Source of the DNA: Caballeronia sp. BR00000012568055
GTDB taxonomy: Bacteria; Pseudomonadota; Gammaproteobacteria; Burkholderiales; Burkholderiaceae
Direction: 5' to 3'
Assembly (NCBI RefSeq): GCF_029439455.1
Contig: NZ_JAQFVG010000268.1
Coordinates: forward strand, 78,805 to 142,804
DNA length: 64,000 bases
Shown here: positions 10,633 through 20,700 of the stretch, in pieces
How positions within the stretch are numbered: position 1 is the stretch's first letter
How the letters are laid out: each line of letters starts with the position of its first letter
Notes under the pieces: model-generated
The model's input: only the letters and a program-made list of their open reading frames with translations
The model's database searches: none
What the model was told of the DNA's origin: nothing
Program-made: the position numbers and the translations under genes

Positions 10633-11163
10633 ATGAGCGATACGTTCAAAAAGATCAAGCACGAAATGATGAAGATGGTGCCGCCCACTTTGTTCTTTTT
10701 CGTGCTTCTGCATGCAGTACTCATCGTTCGCGCGTTGATGGTCAAGGGAACGGGCATTGCGTTCGAAACCTCGGCGTCGGTGTTGGTGGCGTCGCTGATT
10801 CTCGGCAAGGCGGTGTTGATCGCCAATATGCTGCCGTTCATCAACCGTTTTCCGGATCATCCGCTGATCTATAACGCGGCCTGGAAAACGCTGATCTACA
10901 CGATCATCGCGGGCATCCTCCACTTTTTGGAGCGGCTGTTCGAGTTCTGGAAGGAAACGCATAATCTGGCGGCGGCGAATCAGGAACTACTGCAGCACAT
11001 CAATTGGCCGCAGTTCTGGGCCATCCAGATTCTTCTCTTCCTGATGATCGGGAACTACTGCATGTTCTCGGAACTCGGACGCGTTATCGGGCGCGATGCG
11101 CTGCGTTCACTGTTTCTCGGCCCGCGCGTGGACGTGGTGCCGCGCGAATGGCAGGAAAACTGA
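10633..11163 (+). CDS. Four-helix integral membrane protein, function unknown
   Basis: A 176-residue protein with four predicted membrane helices: about residues 14-36, 45-68, 80-103 and 127-150. The cytoplasmic N-terminus is Lys-rich, and the C-terminal tail (GPRVDVVPREWQEN) is polar. The start at 10633 was chosen because GGGAG lies just upstream; an in-frame ATG at 10603 lacks one. Only 27 bp separate it from the SRPBCC gene, so they are probably co-transcribed. I do not recognise the family. Confidence 0.72.
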   Translation: MSDTFKKIKHEMMKMVPPTLFFFVLLHAVLIVRALMVKGTGIAFETSASVLVASLILGKAVLIANMLPFINRFPDHPLIYNAAWKTLIYTIIAGILHFLERLFEFWKETHNLAAANQELLQHINWPQFWAIQILLFLMIGNYCMFSELGRVIGRDALRSLFLGPRVDVVPREWQEN

Positions 11164-11190
11164 TCGTTTTTTTAGAAAAGCGGAGTGTTC

Positions 11191-11601
11191 ATGACGATGC
11201 AGGCGTTGACGCTCAGCGTGTCGATCAACCGGAACTGGAAGGATCTCTACGACGCCATCTGGCGGCCGGAAGCGTTTCAGAAATGGGCATCGGGCATGGC
11301 GGAATCGACGCTGGAACCGGACGGCGATCAGTGGAAAGCGCGCGGTCCGGCTGGCGATGTGACGATCCGCTTCACCGCATATAACGACTTCGGCGTGATG
11401 GACCACACGGTCCGTCTCGCCAGTGGCGATAAAAGCGGCGACGAAATTCACGTGCCCTTGCGCGTATTCGCAAACGGCGACGGTGCGGAAGTCACGCTCA
11501 CGCTGTTCCGCCAACCCGGCATGTCCGACGACCAATTCGCCGCCGATGCCGACTGGGTGCGCCGCGATCTCGCCACGCTCGCGCAGCGCTTCTCAACGTA
11601 A
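11191..11601 (+). CDS. SRPBCC-fold (polyketide cyclase-like) protein
   Basis: A 136-residue soluble protein of the SRPBCC/START helix-grip type. The N-terminus (ALTLSVSINRNWKDLYDAIW) matches the first strand and helix, and the C-terminal amphipathic helix (ADADWVRRDLATLAQRF) closes the cavity. Members bind hydrophobic ligands; no ligand or reaction can be named. GGAG supports the ATG at 11191 over the GTG at 11185. It directly follows the four-helix membrane protein gene, hinting at a joint function, but this is inference. Confidence 0.75.
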   Translation: MTMQALTLSVSINRNWKDLYDAIWRPEAFQKWASGMAESTLEPDGDQWKARGPAGDVTIRFTAYNDFGVMDHTVRLASGDKSGDEIHVPLRVFANGDGAEVTLTLFRQPGMSDDQFAADADWVRRDLATLAQRFST

Positions 11602-11614
11602 CGCTTATAACGCT

Positions 11615-12022
11615 TTACTCTCCGCGCACCGGCCCACGTCCGGCCTTGATCGCGCCGCGCTTCACCTTCCCCTCCACACGCCGCACTTGCGATGCCCGCG
11701 TCGGCCGCGTCGCGACGCGTTTCTTGCGCGTGATGCTGACACTGCGAATCAGTTCGTCGAGCCGCGCCAGCGCCGCCGCGCGATTCATATCCTGCGTCCG
11801 ATACTCCTGCGCCTTGATCACCACCACGCCGTCCCGTGTCACGCGACTATCGGATAAATCGAGCAGACGTTGCTTGATATGCTCCGGCAGCGACGACGCG
11901 CGGATATCGAAGCGCAGATGAATCGCGCTCGATACCTTGTTGACGTTCTGCCCGCCCGCGCCCTGCGCGCGCACGGCCGTCAGCTCGATTTCATTCGGCG
12001 GCACGGTGAAGCTGTCGGTCAT
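11615..12022 (-). CDS. arfB: Alternative ribosome-rescue factor ArfB (peptidyl-tRNA hydrolase)
   Basis: A 135-residue protein with the class-I release factor catalytic motif GGQ (AQGAGGQNVNKV, near residues 21-25) that hydrolyses peptidyl-tRNA on stalled ribosomes. The C-terminal tail is Lys/Arg-rich (TRKKRVATRPTRASQVRRVEGK...) as in YaeJ/ArfB, where it reaches into the empty mRNA channel. No codon-recognition domain is present, which separates it from RF1/RF2. It lies 41 bp downstream of recD on the same strand and may be co-transcribed with recCBD. Confidence 0.95.
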   Translation of the reverse strand: MTDSFTVPPNEIELTAVRAQGAGGQNVNKVSSAIHLRFDIRASSLPEHIKQRLLDLSDSRVTRDGVVVIKAQEYRTQDMNRAAALARLDELIRSVSITRKKRVATRPTRASQVRRVEGKVKRGAIKAGRGPVRGE

Positions 12023-12063
12023 CAGTCGTGCTCCTTATCGGTGCGTCCGGGCTTCATCGGGCT

Positions 12064-14046
12064 TCAGGTTAATCGCTGCATTCTCGCAGCAAGTCCGGAA
12101 TCGCGCCGGGTCGGCGCATCGACGGCTTGTTTGAAAATCTCGGCAGAACCGAATATTTCGACGCGCCGCCGCGCCCGCGTGATCGCCGTATAGACGAGTT
12201 CACGCGACAGCACGCGCACGAATGCGCCCGGCAACACGAGCGCCGCGTGCTCGAATTCCGAGCCTTGCGACTTGTGCACCGTCAACGCGAAGGCCGTATC
12301 GTGCGGCGGCAGCGCAGCGGGCGATACATAGCGCAGCGTGCCATCGGCCATGCGGAATGCGACGCGCAATGCGCCGTCCGCGCCCGGCAGCGCGATGCCG
12401 ATATCGCCATTGAACAGGCCAAGCGCATAGTCGTTGCGCGTCACGATCACGGGCCGGCCCGCGAACCATTGCGCGCCCATCGCCAGTGCGATGCCCGCTC
12501 GCTCGCGCACCTTCGCCGCGATGCGCGCGTTCACTTCATCCACGCCGCGCGGGCCTTTTCTCGTCGCGCAGAGAATGCGGAAGCGGTTCAGCGCATCGAA
12601 GAGTTGCGCTTCGGCGGCCTGCGATGCGGGTTCGCTGTCGAGCAGAACGCTTAAAGCTTCGGCATACGGCGCGAAGCCGCGCGCAAGGCGCGTCAGCACG
12701 CGATCGTTGAGCGTGGGATGCGCGTCGTCGAAAAGCACGGCGTCGTGCGTGTCGCGCGCTTCGTGGATCGCGTCAGTCACGTCGAGCGAGGACAGCGCGG
12801 CGGATGCGTTGCCGTCGCGAATCGCAATCGACAATCGGCCGATGTCCGAGTCCAGCCCGAATCGATAATTCCGCGCGAGCCAGACGACGCAATCGGTCAA
12901 CGGCGGATCGGCTTCGGTCTGCGTTTCAGGTTCGCTCCATGTGTCGAATAACACGGCGTAACCGTCGTCTTCGTCCGGCGTCGCGGCGAAGAGATCGAGT
13001 TGCGGCGGTTCAAGCTTCACCTTGGGCGGTGCTACGTTGAACCGCTTTGCATCGACGGACAGCGCCGCCGCCATTCGCGCGACGGCTGACGCACTGAACG
13101 ATGGATTCGCGCTCAGTTCCGCGAACACCGCGCCCGCTTCCACCGCCGCAAGCTGATCCTTGTCACCGAGCATGACGAGACGACTGGTCGGCGCGACCGC
13201 TTCGAGCAAATGCGCCGCGAGCGCGACGTCGATCATCGATGCTTCATCCACCACGATCACGTCGTACGGCAATGGATTATCGCGATGATGTCGAAAGCCG
13301 CCATCCGCCTGCACGCCCAGCAGGCGCTGCAAGGTGAACGACGTGCGCGGCAATCGCGCCGCAAGCTCGGGCGGTAACTTGTCCGCGCGTTCGATCAGCG
13401 CTTCCTGCATGCGCTGCGCGGCCTTGCCCGTCGGCGCCGCCAGCGCAATACGCAAGCCCGGATCGCTATCGAGCAGACACGCGAGCACGCCGACCACGGT
13501 GGTGGTTTTGCCTGTGCCCGGTCCGCCGCTCACGATGGTCAGCCGCCCCGCCAGCGCAGCAAGCGCCGCGACGCGCTGCCAGTCGATATCGTTATCGGCG
13601 GGCGGGCCGAAGAAGCGCGCGATTCGTTCGGAATGCTGCGCAAGCATTTCCTCCGATACTTCCAGCCGCGCCACGCGCGCGCGTTCCATCAAGGCCTGAG
13701 CCAGCCTGCGCTCGTAATCGAAGTAGCGCGCCAGATAAAGCCGCCCGTTTTCATCGATAACGAGAGGCAGCAGGTCCGCCGAATCTGTCCGCACCGTGCA
13801 CGCGATGCCGCTTGCCAGCAAGGCATCGCGCACTTCGCTGAAGCTCGCGCCGTCGCGACGCGCCAGCGCGCCCAGCGGCATGCAGACGTGACCGAGCGCG
13901 GTCGCGCGGCTCATCGCGTGGGCGGCGCGTTCGGCCCATAGCACGCCGCGTTCGTCCGCCCCGAGACACTTCGCAAGATCAGCCATGCGGCGCGCGAAGC
14001 CATCGGCCAGTGCGCTGCTTTCATCGATCACATTGACGGTGCTCAT
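12064..14046 (-). CDS. recD: Exodeoxyribonuclease V subunit alpha (RecD helicase)
   Basis: A 660-residue SF1B 5'-3' helicase, the fast motor of RecBCD, acting in double-strand break repair and degradation of linear DNA. Walker A (GGPGTGKTTT) is near residues 174-183, the Walker B/DEAD-like motif is VVDEASMID, and the C-terminal UvrD_C_2 motif is ALTVHKSQGSE. The N-terminal RecB-contact domain is present. The start overlaps the recB stop as ATGA, implying translational coupling. A linker of roughly 60 residues between motor motifs (about 340-400) is acidic and Pro-rich; it is not a feature I can interpret. Confidence 0.96.
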   Translation of the reverse strand: MSTVNVIDESSALADGFARRMADLAKCLGADERGVLWAERAAHAMSRATALGHVCMPLGALARRDGASFSEVRDALLASGIACTVRTDSADLLPLVIDENGRLYLARYFDYERRLAQALMERARVARLEVSEEMLAQHSERIARFFGPPADNDIDWQRVAALAALAGRLTIVSGGPGTGKTTTVVGVLACLLDSDPGLRIALAAPTGKAAQRMQEALIERADKLPPELAARLPRTSFTLQRLLGVQADGGFRHHRDNPLPYDVIVVDEASMIDVALAAHLLEAVAPTSRLVMLGDKDQLAAVEAGAVFAELSANPSFSASAVARMAAALSVDAKRFNVAPPKVKLEPPQLDLFAATPDEDDGYAVLFDTWSEPETQTEADPPLTDCVVWLARNYRFGLDSDIGRLSIAIRDGNASAALSSLDVTDAIHEARDTHDAVLFDDAHPTLNDRVLTRLARGFAPYAEALSVLLDSEPASQAAEAQLFDALNRFRILCATRKGPRGVDEVNARIAAKVRERAGIALAMGAQWFAGRPVIVTRNDYALGLFNGDIGIALPGADGALRVAFRMADGTLRYVSPAALPPHDTAFALTVHKSQGSEFEHAALVLPGAFVRVLSRELVYTAITRARRRVEIFGSAEIFKQAVDAPTRRDSGLAARMQRLT

Positions 14047-17000
14047 GCCGCGCCTCCCGCCATCAGCGCGTCGAGCGCTTCGACCAGTTCGAGCGACGGC
14101 CGTCCGCGATGCACGCCGCTGGCTGCATCGCCATCACGCCAGTCGGGACGCACGCCGCGCACGAACAAATACAGATAACCGCCGATATGCGTGTCGTATG
14201 CATAATCCGGCAAGCGCGCGCGCAAATAGCGATGCAGCGCCACCACGTACAACAACGCCTGCAAGTGATACGCGTGATGCGCCATGGCGTCGGCGAGCGG
14301 CGCGGCGCTGTAATCGGCGGCGGTATCGCCCAGATAATTCGATTTCCAGTCGATGATCCAGAAGCGGCCATCGTGTTCGACGATCATGTCGATGAACCCT
14401 TTGATATAGCCCGACAATGCGCCCGACTCCAACGCGACGTCCGGAAAACCGTGCGCGGCGAGCACGCGCCGCAGCGCTGCGAAATCCAGCGCGCGCGTGG
14501 GAAACAGGAACGCGAGTTCGTTCATGCGCCGCTTCATGCCGATCGACGACAGCCGCATGCCGGGCGCGATTTCAGTGGCGACCGTGTCCGCGACGAGGCG
14601 CAGCATCATCGGTTTGAGACGCAGCGCGAGCGGTTCGGGCGCGGGCATTGGATGTTCGTGCAAGGCGCGCTCGGCGGCGGGCATCCACGAATCGGATTGC
14701 GTAAAGTCAGCCAGTTCCAGCATCCGATGCAGACAATCGCCCGCCGATGCGCCGCGCGGAAAGCCGAGGATATCGTCATCCGCGAGCGGCGCGCGGGCGG
14801 GCATCGTGGCTTCGGGCGCGATTGCCGCGAGCGCATCGTGATCGGGACGCGCTTCTACCGGATGCGGCTGCTGCGCTTCGTCCCGCGCGCCCGCCGCGAT
14901 CAGCGAACTGAAGCTCGCCATGCGCCAGCTATCGCGCAGGACGCGGCGGTTGGATCGCGCAACCAGTTCGCGTTCCGTCGATTCGCGCGATTCCAGCGGC
15001 TCGCGCACATCGATCACCGGCAATTCGGTGACGCTGATCGAGCCTTGCAGCGCGTTCCACGCGGCGACGATTTCAGCGGCTTCGGGTGGATCGGCGCGGT
15101 AGGCATCGAAGGAAGTGCCGTTGCCTGCGACGAGCCAGTTCAGCACGCTGCCGCGCGATTCCTTCTCCGACCGGCTCGACAGATAGCACCCCACCACCAC
15201 ATAGCACCGATACACCGCCCGCGTCAGCGCCACATACACGAGCCGCGCGCGTTCGGCCGCAAGCTCACGCGCAATGGACGCTTTCGCCGCCGTTTCCTCA
15301 TCACCTTCGAGCCCGTAATGCAGGACCGCGATGCCCGCATCGTCGTGATATTCCTTCGCGTCGGGCAGACCGGAACCGGATGGCTCGCGCAACAGGCCAT
15401 CGCCCAGAAACGGGCAGAACACGACCGCATATTCCAGCCCTTTCGATTTGTGCACGGTGACGATCTGCACCAGATTGCGGTCCGATTCCAGCCGCAATTG
15501 CGCAACTTCGCCGCCGCCCTTCTGCTCGCGTTGTGCGGCCAGCCATCGCAATGTCGGCGCGATGCCCGGTTGTTCCGCGAAACGCGCCTGCAATAGCTCA
15601 GCGAGATGATTGACGTTGGTGAGTCGGCGCTCGCCATCGGGCTTCACGACCAGCCGCGCGGCAATCGATACCTCGCGCGCCAGCGTGCGCCACATCACCG
15701 CGAAGCCGCGTTCGTGCCAGATCGTGCGATAGCGCGAGAAGCGTTCGACCCAACTGGTGGAATCGATGGCATCGGCGGAAGTCGATGCGGCGTCGGCGTG
15801 TTCGAGACGCCAGAGCGCGGACGCGTCCAGTCCGACCCAATCCGTGGCAAGCGCCGCGCGCAGACGACGCAAATCGCCGGGTGTGTCGATGGCGGCGAGC
15901 ACGCGTTCCATTTGCTCGGCATCGAACGATGCGAACACGGACGCCTGCGCCAGTTCCACGCTGCCGATGCCCCACTCGGCGAGTTCGCGCTTGATCGCGC
16001 TGCCCTGCCGATGCGTCTGCACCAGCACGGCGATATTCCCCGCCGTCAACGGCTCGTCGCCGATCGTGACGTCGCCGTTCTGCGCGCCGCGTAACAGCCG
16101 CGCGATTTCGGCAGCGCACGCGCGCGAGGCATCGCGGTTGGCGCGCGCCTTGAGCAGCGTCGATTCGCCTTGCGGCAGCATCCAGACGCAGAAATCGGCG
16201 TCATCGGAATACTTGCCAGCGGGCGTGTTGTCGATGAACGCGCCGCGCTTGCGCGTGCCCGCGCGCACCGGCTGATAGTCGAGACCATCGAGAATGAACG
16301 CGCGCGCATTGGCACCGAACACGCGGTTGCATGCATCGATAATCTGCGCCGTCGAACGCTGATTCACCGCGAGCGTATAACGCGCGCTCGCGCTGGCGCG
16401 CGCTTCGAGATATGTGTGCAGATCGGCGGCGCGGAAGCTGTAGATGGCTTGTTTAGGATCGCCGACCAGAAACAGCGGGCCGTGCGGCGCGAATACGCGG
16501 CGGAAGATCGCGTATTGCAGCGGATCGGTGTCCTGGAATTCGTCGATCAGCGCCGCCGGATAACGCGCGCGCAATGCCTCGGCGAGCCACGCGTGTTTGG
16601 CCAGCGCGTGATGCAGATTCGACAGCAGATCATCGAACGAAACGATGCGCCGCGTGCGTTTGCGCGCCGCGAGTTCGGCGGGCGCGTAGTCGAGCCAGTC
16701 GCGCACGATGCTCAGCCACTGCGCGCGTTGCGAGGCTTCGGCGGCGCTCGCGGAAGCGGCGATGGCTTCGGCGTGGTCGAAGAAAGCGTGCACGGGCGGC
16801 GTGTTCTTCGCTTTCGTGCCTTTCTTGATGGCGGCGGCGGTCAGCTTGAGCGCTTTTTCCGGGAGCGCCGCGTGACAGTCGGCATCGGCGAAATATTCGG
16901 TCCATGCGGCGATTGCCGCCGCGAGAATCGATGGCTTGTGCGTGACCTTGTTGAGAATCGGTTCGGCATCGGCAAGCAGTTTGAAGATGAGATCGCGTTC

Positions 17001-17720
17001 GGCGTGCCACAGCGCGCAGGCGTCATCGAACATGGTTTGGCGATGCGCTGCGTCTTCATCGCTTGCCGCTGCCGCGAATGGCCAGCGCAGTTCGGCCAAG
17101 GGTTTCTTCAATCGCCGCGCCAACTGCGCATCCAGCGATGCCGGTCCCGCCTTGTTCGCCACCAGCCACGACGCAAACGACGGCGCGCGCGCCGCCTGCG
17201 CTTCTACGCGCTCGCGCCAGAAGTCCGCCGCCAGTTCGAAGCGCAACGCGCTGTCGTCGGCTTCCATGTCGAAGTCGAAGGGCATCGCGGCGGCGAACGG
17301 CGCTTCCTGCAGCGCGCGCTGACAGAACGCGTGGATCGTATGGATGGCTGCCTGATCGAACGTGGACAGCGCAATGCGAATGCGTTGCAGCGCTTCTTCC
17401 GGTTCGATCGCGTCGAGCGTGGTTTCGAACAGGCGCTCGATGAACGGATCGCCGCCTGCATCGCCGGTTTCGATGGCGTGCGCCACGCCCGTCAGCCGCG
17501 TGCGAATGCGCTCGTGCAGTTCGGCGGTCGCAGCTTTCGTGAACGTCACCACCAGAATGCGATCGACGCTCAGCCGTTTTTCGAGCAGCAAGCGCACGTA
17601 GAGCGCGCAAATATTCCACGTCTTGCCCGTTCCCGCCGATGCTTCGATTTGATTGACGCCATCGAGCGGGCACGTGAAGACTTCGAGTTCCTGCACGTCG
17701 TTGCTGTCCAAGGTATTCAT
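14043..17720 (-). CDS. recB: Exodeoxyribonuclease V subunit beta (RecB helicase-nuclease)
   Basis: A 1225-residue helicase/nuclease of the RecBCD complex. Walker A (EASAGTGKT) is at residues 26-34. UvrD-type motifs run through the first ~850 residues (LIDEFQDTDPLQY, GDPKQAIYSFR, TVHKSKGLEYAVVF). The C-terminal PD-(D/E)xK nuclease has the motif GFIDMIVEHDG...IIDWKSNYLG near residues 1105-1128. I start at ATG 17720, which overlaps the recC stop (ATGA); the frame stays open another 56 codons upstream inside recC. Order recC-recB-recD with 4-bp overlaps ensures stoichiometric translation. Confidence 0.96.
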   Translation of the reverse strand: MNTLDSNDVQELEVFTCPLDGVNQIEASAGTGKTWNICALYVRLLLEKRLSVDRILVVTFTKAATAELHERIRTRLTGVAHAIETGDAGGDPFIERLFETTLDAIEPEEALQRIRIALSTFDQAAIHTIHAFCQRALQEAPFAAAMPFDFDMEADDSALRFELAADFWRERVEAQAARAPSFASWLVANKAGPASLDAQLARRLKKPLAELRWPFAAAASDEDAAHRQTMFDDACALWHAERDLIFKLLADAEPILNKVTHKPSILAAAIAAWTEYFADADCHAALPEKALKLTAAAIKKGTKAKNTPPVHAFFDHAEAIAASASAAEASQRAQWLSIVRDWLDYAPAELAARKRTRRIVSFDDLLSNLHHALAKHAWLAEALRARYPAALIDEFQDTDPLQYAIFRRVFAPHGPLFLVGDPKQAIYSFRAADLHTYLEARASASARYTLAVNQRSTAQIIDACNRVFGANARAFILDGLDYQPVRAGTRKRGAFIDNTPAGKYSDDADFCVWMLPQGESTLLKARANRDASRACAAEIARLLRGAQNGDVTIGDEPLTAGNIAVLVQTHRQGSAIKRELAEWGIGSVELAQASVFASFDAEQMERVLAAIDTPGDLRRLRAALATDWVGLDASALWRLEHADAASTSADAIDSTSWVERFSRYRTIWHERGFAVMWRTLAREVSIAARLVVKPDGERRLTNVNHLAELLQARFAEQPGIAPTLRWLAAQREQKGGGEVAQLRLESDRNLVQIVTVHKSKGLEYAVVFCPFLGDGLLREPSGSGLPDAKEYHDDAGIAVLHYGLEGDEETAAKASIARELAAERARLVYVALTRAVYRCYVVVGCYLSSRSEKESRGSVLNWLVAGNGTSFDAYRADPPEAAEIVAAWNALQGSISVTELPVIDVREPLESRESTERELVARSNRRVLRDSWRMASFSSLIAAGARDEAQQPHPVEARPDHDALAAIAPEATMPARAPLADDDILGFPRGASAGDCLHRMLELADFTQSDSWMPAAERALHEHPMPAPEPLALRLKPMMLRLVADTVATEIAPGMRLSSIGMKRRMNELAFLFPTRALDFAALRRVLAAHGFPDVALESGALSGYIKGFIDMIVEHDGRFWIIDWKSNYLGDTAADYSAAPLADAMAHHAYHLQALLYVVALHRYLRARLPDYAYDTHIGGYLYLFVRGVRPDWRDGDAASGVHRGRPSLELVEALDALMAGGAA

Positions 17721-20700
17721 GCGGCGTCGCTCCGCAGATGCTTCACAAGCGGTTCGAACACGATGCGCGCGATTTCCGCGAAGGCATCGTCGAGTTCGAG
17801 TTCCACGCCGCGAAACGCGATGCGATACACCGGATCGTCGCTTTCCGGCCGTTTGCGCGAACCAGCGCGCGTGGCTTCGGGGCTCCATTCTTCCTGCGCG
17901 GCTTTATCGCCCTTTTCGCCTTCGCTGACCTTGAGCCACGCGCTCTTCGGGAAAAATTTGAGCGGCATACGCCGTCCCGCGCGATACAACGCGGCAAGCG
18001 CAGCCAGATGCGCGTCAGGATCATCGACCGGCATCAGCTCGAAATCGCCCGATTGCGCGCCGCGCCCATGCCAGATCGTGCGGCGCGGACCATCCGGAAG
18101 CGCCGCGCAGTATGCAAGATGCGCGAGCCACGCGATCAGATAGTCACGCGCGCGCGGCGCATCGTAGCGATAAATCACCTGTCCTTGCGGCGTCAGCCGG
18201 TTGAGCGTGCCGACGAGCGTGAGCGGACGCGTATCGGCCAATGCTTCGTCGTACGGACCGAACAGATCGATGCCACCGGTATTCGGCCAGCGCGGCGCGA
18301 TCTCCAAAGCGAACGGGAGACGCATCGCGCCCTCGGCAATCGATGCGCGCACGCGTTCCGACAGTTGCGTCAGCGCATGCAGTTCGCGCGCCTGCCACAC
18401 GCCGCCCGTCGCGCCGCCCGGCATTTCGGGACTGGCGCGCGCGACATCGCGGGCACGCGCGCGGGCGCGGCGGGCGTTGTCGTCGGTGGCATCGAGCAGC
18501 GAAGGCAGCACGCGGCTGGCGAGCGCATCGCGGCCCGAGAAGCTCAGTTCGAACGGCTCGGTATCGTCGAGTTCGGCTTCGGCATCGACCAGGGCGATAC
18601 CCAAACGGTCGCGCAGCAACGCGCGTGCGGGATGCCGCCAGAAGCGCGCGAAGTCATCGAACGCGACGCTTTCCGCGTCTTCTTCGGCGGGAAGCGGCGT
18701 GCGGAAGAACGGCGTGTCGTAGCGCTTGCGGCCTTGCGCCAGTTCGCGTGCGAGTTCGGCGCGCTCGGGTTCGTAGGTGAACAGGTGGCCATTCGGCGCG
18801 AAGTATTCAGGCGCGTACGGCTGCAACGGATGCTCGAATACGAAGCGCGCGCGCGCCTCGTCCAGTTCCTTTGGCGCGGCATGTTTGCCCGCGACCGACT
18901 GCGCCAGATAGTCGAGCATTTCATCGATAAGCGCAGCGGGCGGCAGCACGGCGTTATCGCGAATACTGCGCCCGGTGTACGACACGAGGAAACGATCGCG
19001 CGCCGCGAGCAGCAGGTCGAGGAACAGATTGCGCTCGTCGTCGCGGCGCTGACGGTCGCCTAACTTGCCGAAGTTCGCCATCAGGTCGAACTCGTCGGCA
19101 CGCGCCAGCGAGGGCAACATGCCATCGTCCATGCCCAGCAGACACACCACGCGATACGGCAGCCCCCGCAAGCTCGTCAGCGACGAAAACGTCACGCCGC
19201 CCCACGGCACGCCGCCGCGCGCGGGATCGTCGAGCGTGTCGGTGAGCGCGGTGCGGACCACGGCGGCGGACACTTCGGTGTCGCCTGCGCCTTCGGTCAT
19301 CGCGGCGATTAGCGAATCGATCGCATCGCGCACGTCACCGATGGTGTCGTTGAACGCGACGCCTGCATCGAAGAAGCGCGTGAGGGCGTCGAGCAGCACG
19401 TCGCCCCAGGCGCGCGCGGTTCGCGGATGCGCGATCTGCGCGGCGAGTGCATCGATATCATCGACGAAGCGCGTGAGACGACCGAGCAATTCGGCCTCCG
19501 ATCCGTTCGCGCCTTCCACCGGCAGCCATTCCGCGACCGGCGCGCCGCCGCCCGGCAACGCGTAGCCGAGATAGAGACGCGTAAGGGCATCGGCGAAGGT
19601 GTGGCGCGCGGGCGGAACATCGTCGTCCGAACCGGCTTCAGGACGCAAAACCGGACGCAAACCGCGACGCGCACCCGCCGCCGCAAGCCATTCCTGCGCC
19701 GTTTCGAGCGATACCGCGTCGATGCCGTAACGCGCCGCGATGGCATCGACACGCAGCCATTCGATCAACTCCGGCGCGCCGACGCTGCGCTCGGGCAACG
19801 CAAGCCAGTCGAGCAGCGCACGCGCCACCGGATTCGCCTGCGACGGCGGCAAACCCGTTATCCGATACGGAATGCGCCGCCGTTCGTTGCTCGCGCCTGC
19901 GGGCGCGGTGCCGAACACGCCATCGATCAGCGGACCGGCCACGGCGAGATCCGGAAACGCCACCAGCACGTCCGACGGCTCCAATCCTTCGATCTGATCG
20001 AACCAGTCGAGCAGCCGGTCGTGCAGCACTTCGAGCTGCCGCGACAAGCTGTGACACACATGCACTTCGATACCCGCTTCGACGATGTCATCGACCTCGG
20101 GCACGACGTTTTCTTCATCGAGCGCAAGAATGCCGTTCTGCACGCGCGCGAGCCACGTCGGCGCGGCGTTCTCTTCGTAAAGCTGCCGCTCCGTCGATGC
20201 CGCGCTTTCCGTCAGTTCGTGCAGCATATGCAGTTGCGCCTGCGTCTGCCTTCCCCATTCCGCGAGCAGCGGATGCCCGACTTCCTGATAATCCGCCTCG
20301 CCCTTCAATTGCAATTGCTCGACGCGCCCGACACTGACGATGTCGTACCAAAACTCCTGACACGGATTGAGCGCGTACACGCGCACGTCGATCCATCGCG
20401 ACAGCGTGCGCAACAACGCGATATGCAGCGGCGGCATGGTCGGCAACGCGAACACGCTGATGCGCTTCGGCCAGTCGATCGACTTGGCGAACGCGGCATC
20501 GTACTGTGGCGCTTCGGCAAGAAATCGATACGCGGGCGGCGTGGCATCCGCGGATTCGCTTTGCGCGGCAAGATCGGCCAATAGCACGCGCCATAACGCG
20601 GCCTGCCAGCGTTCGTCTTCGCGCTGCAGATCGTTGGTGGCTTGAAGTCGCGGCCCGCGTGCATCGATTTCCGATACACCGCCCGCGAGAATCGAGCCGC

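Noticed and set aside
16170..18143. Long plus-strand open frames antisense to recB and recC
   Set aside because: Typical high-GC shadow frames, Arg-rich and without motifs; RecBCD motifs are clear on the other strand.
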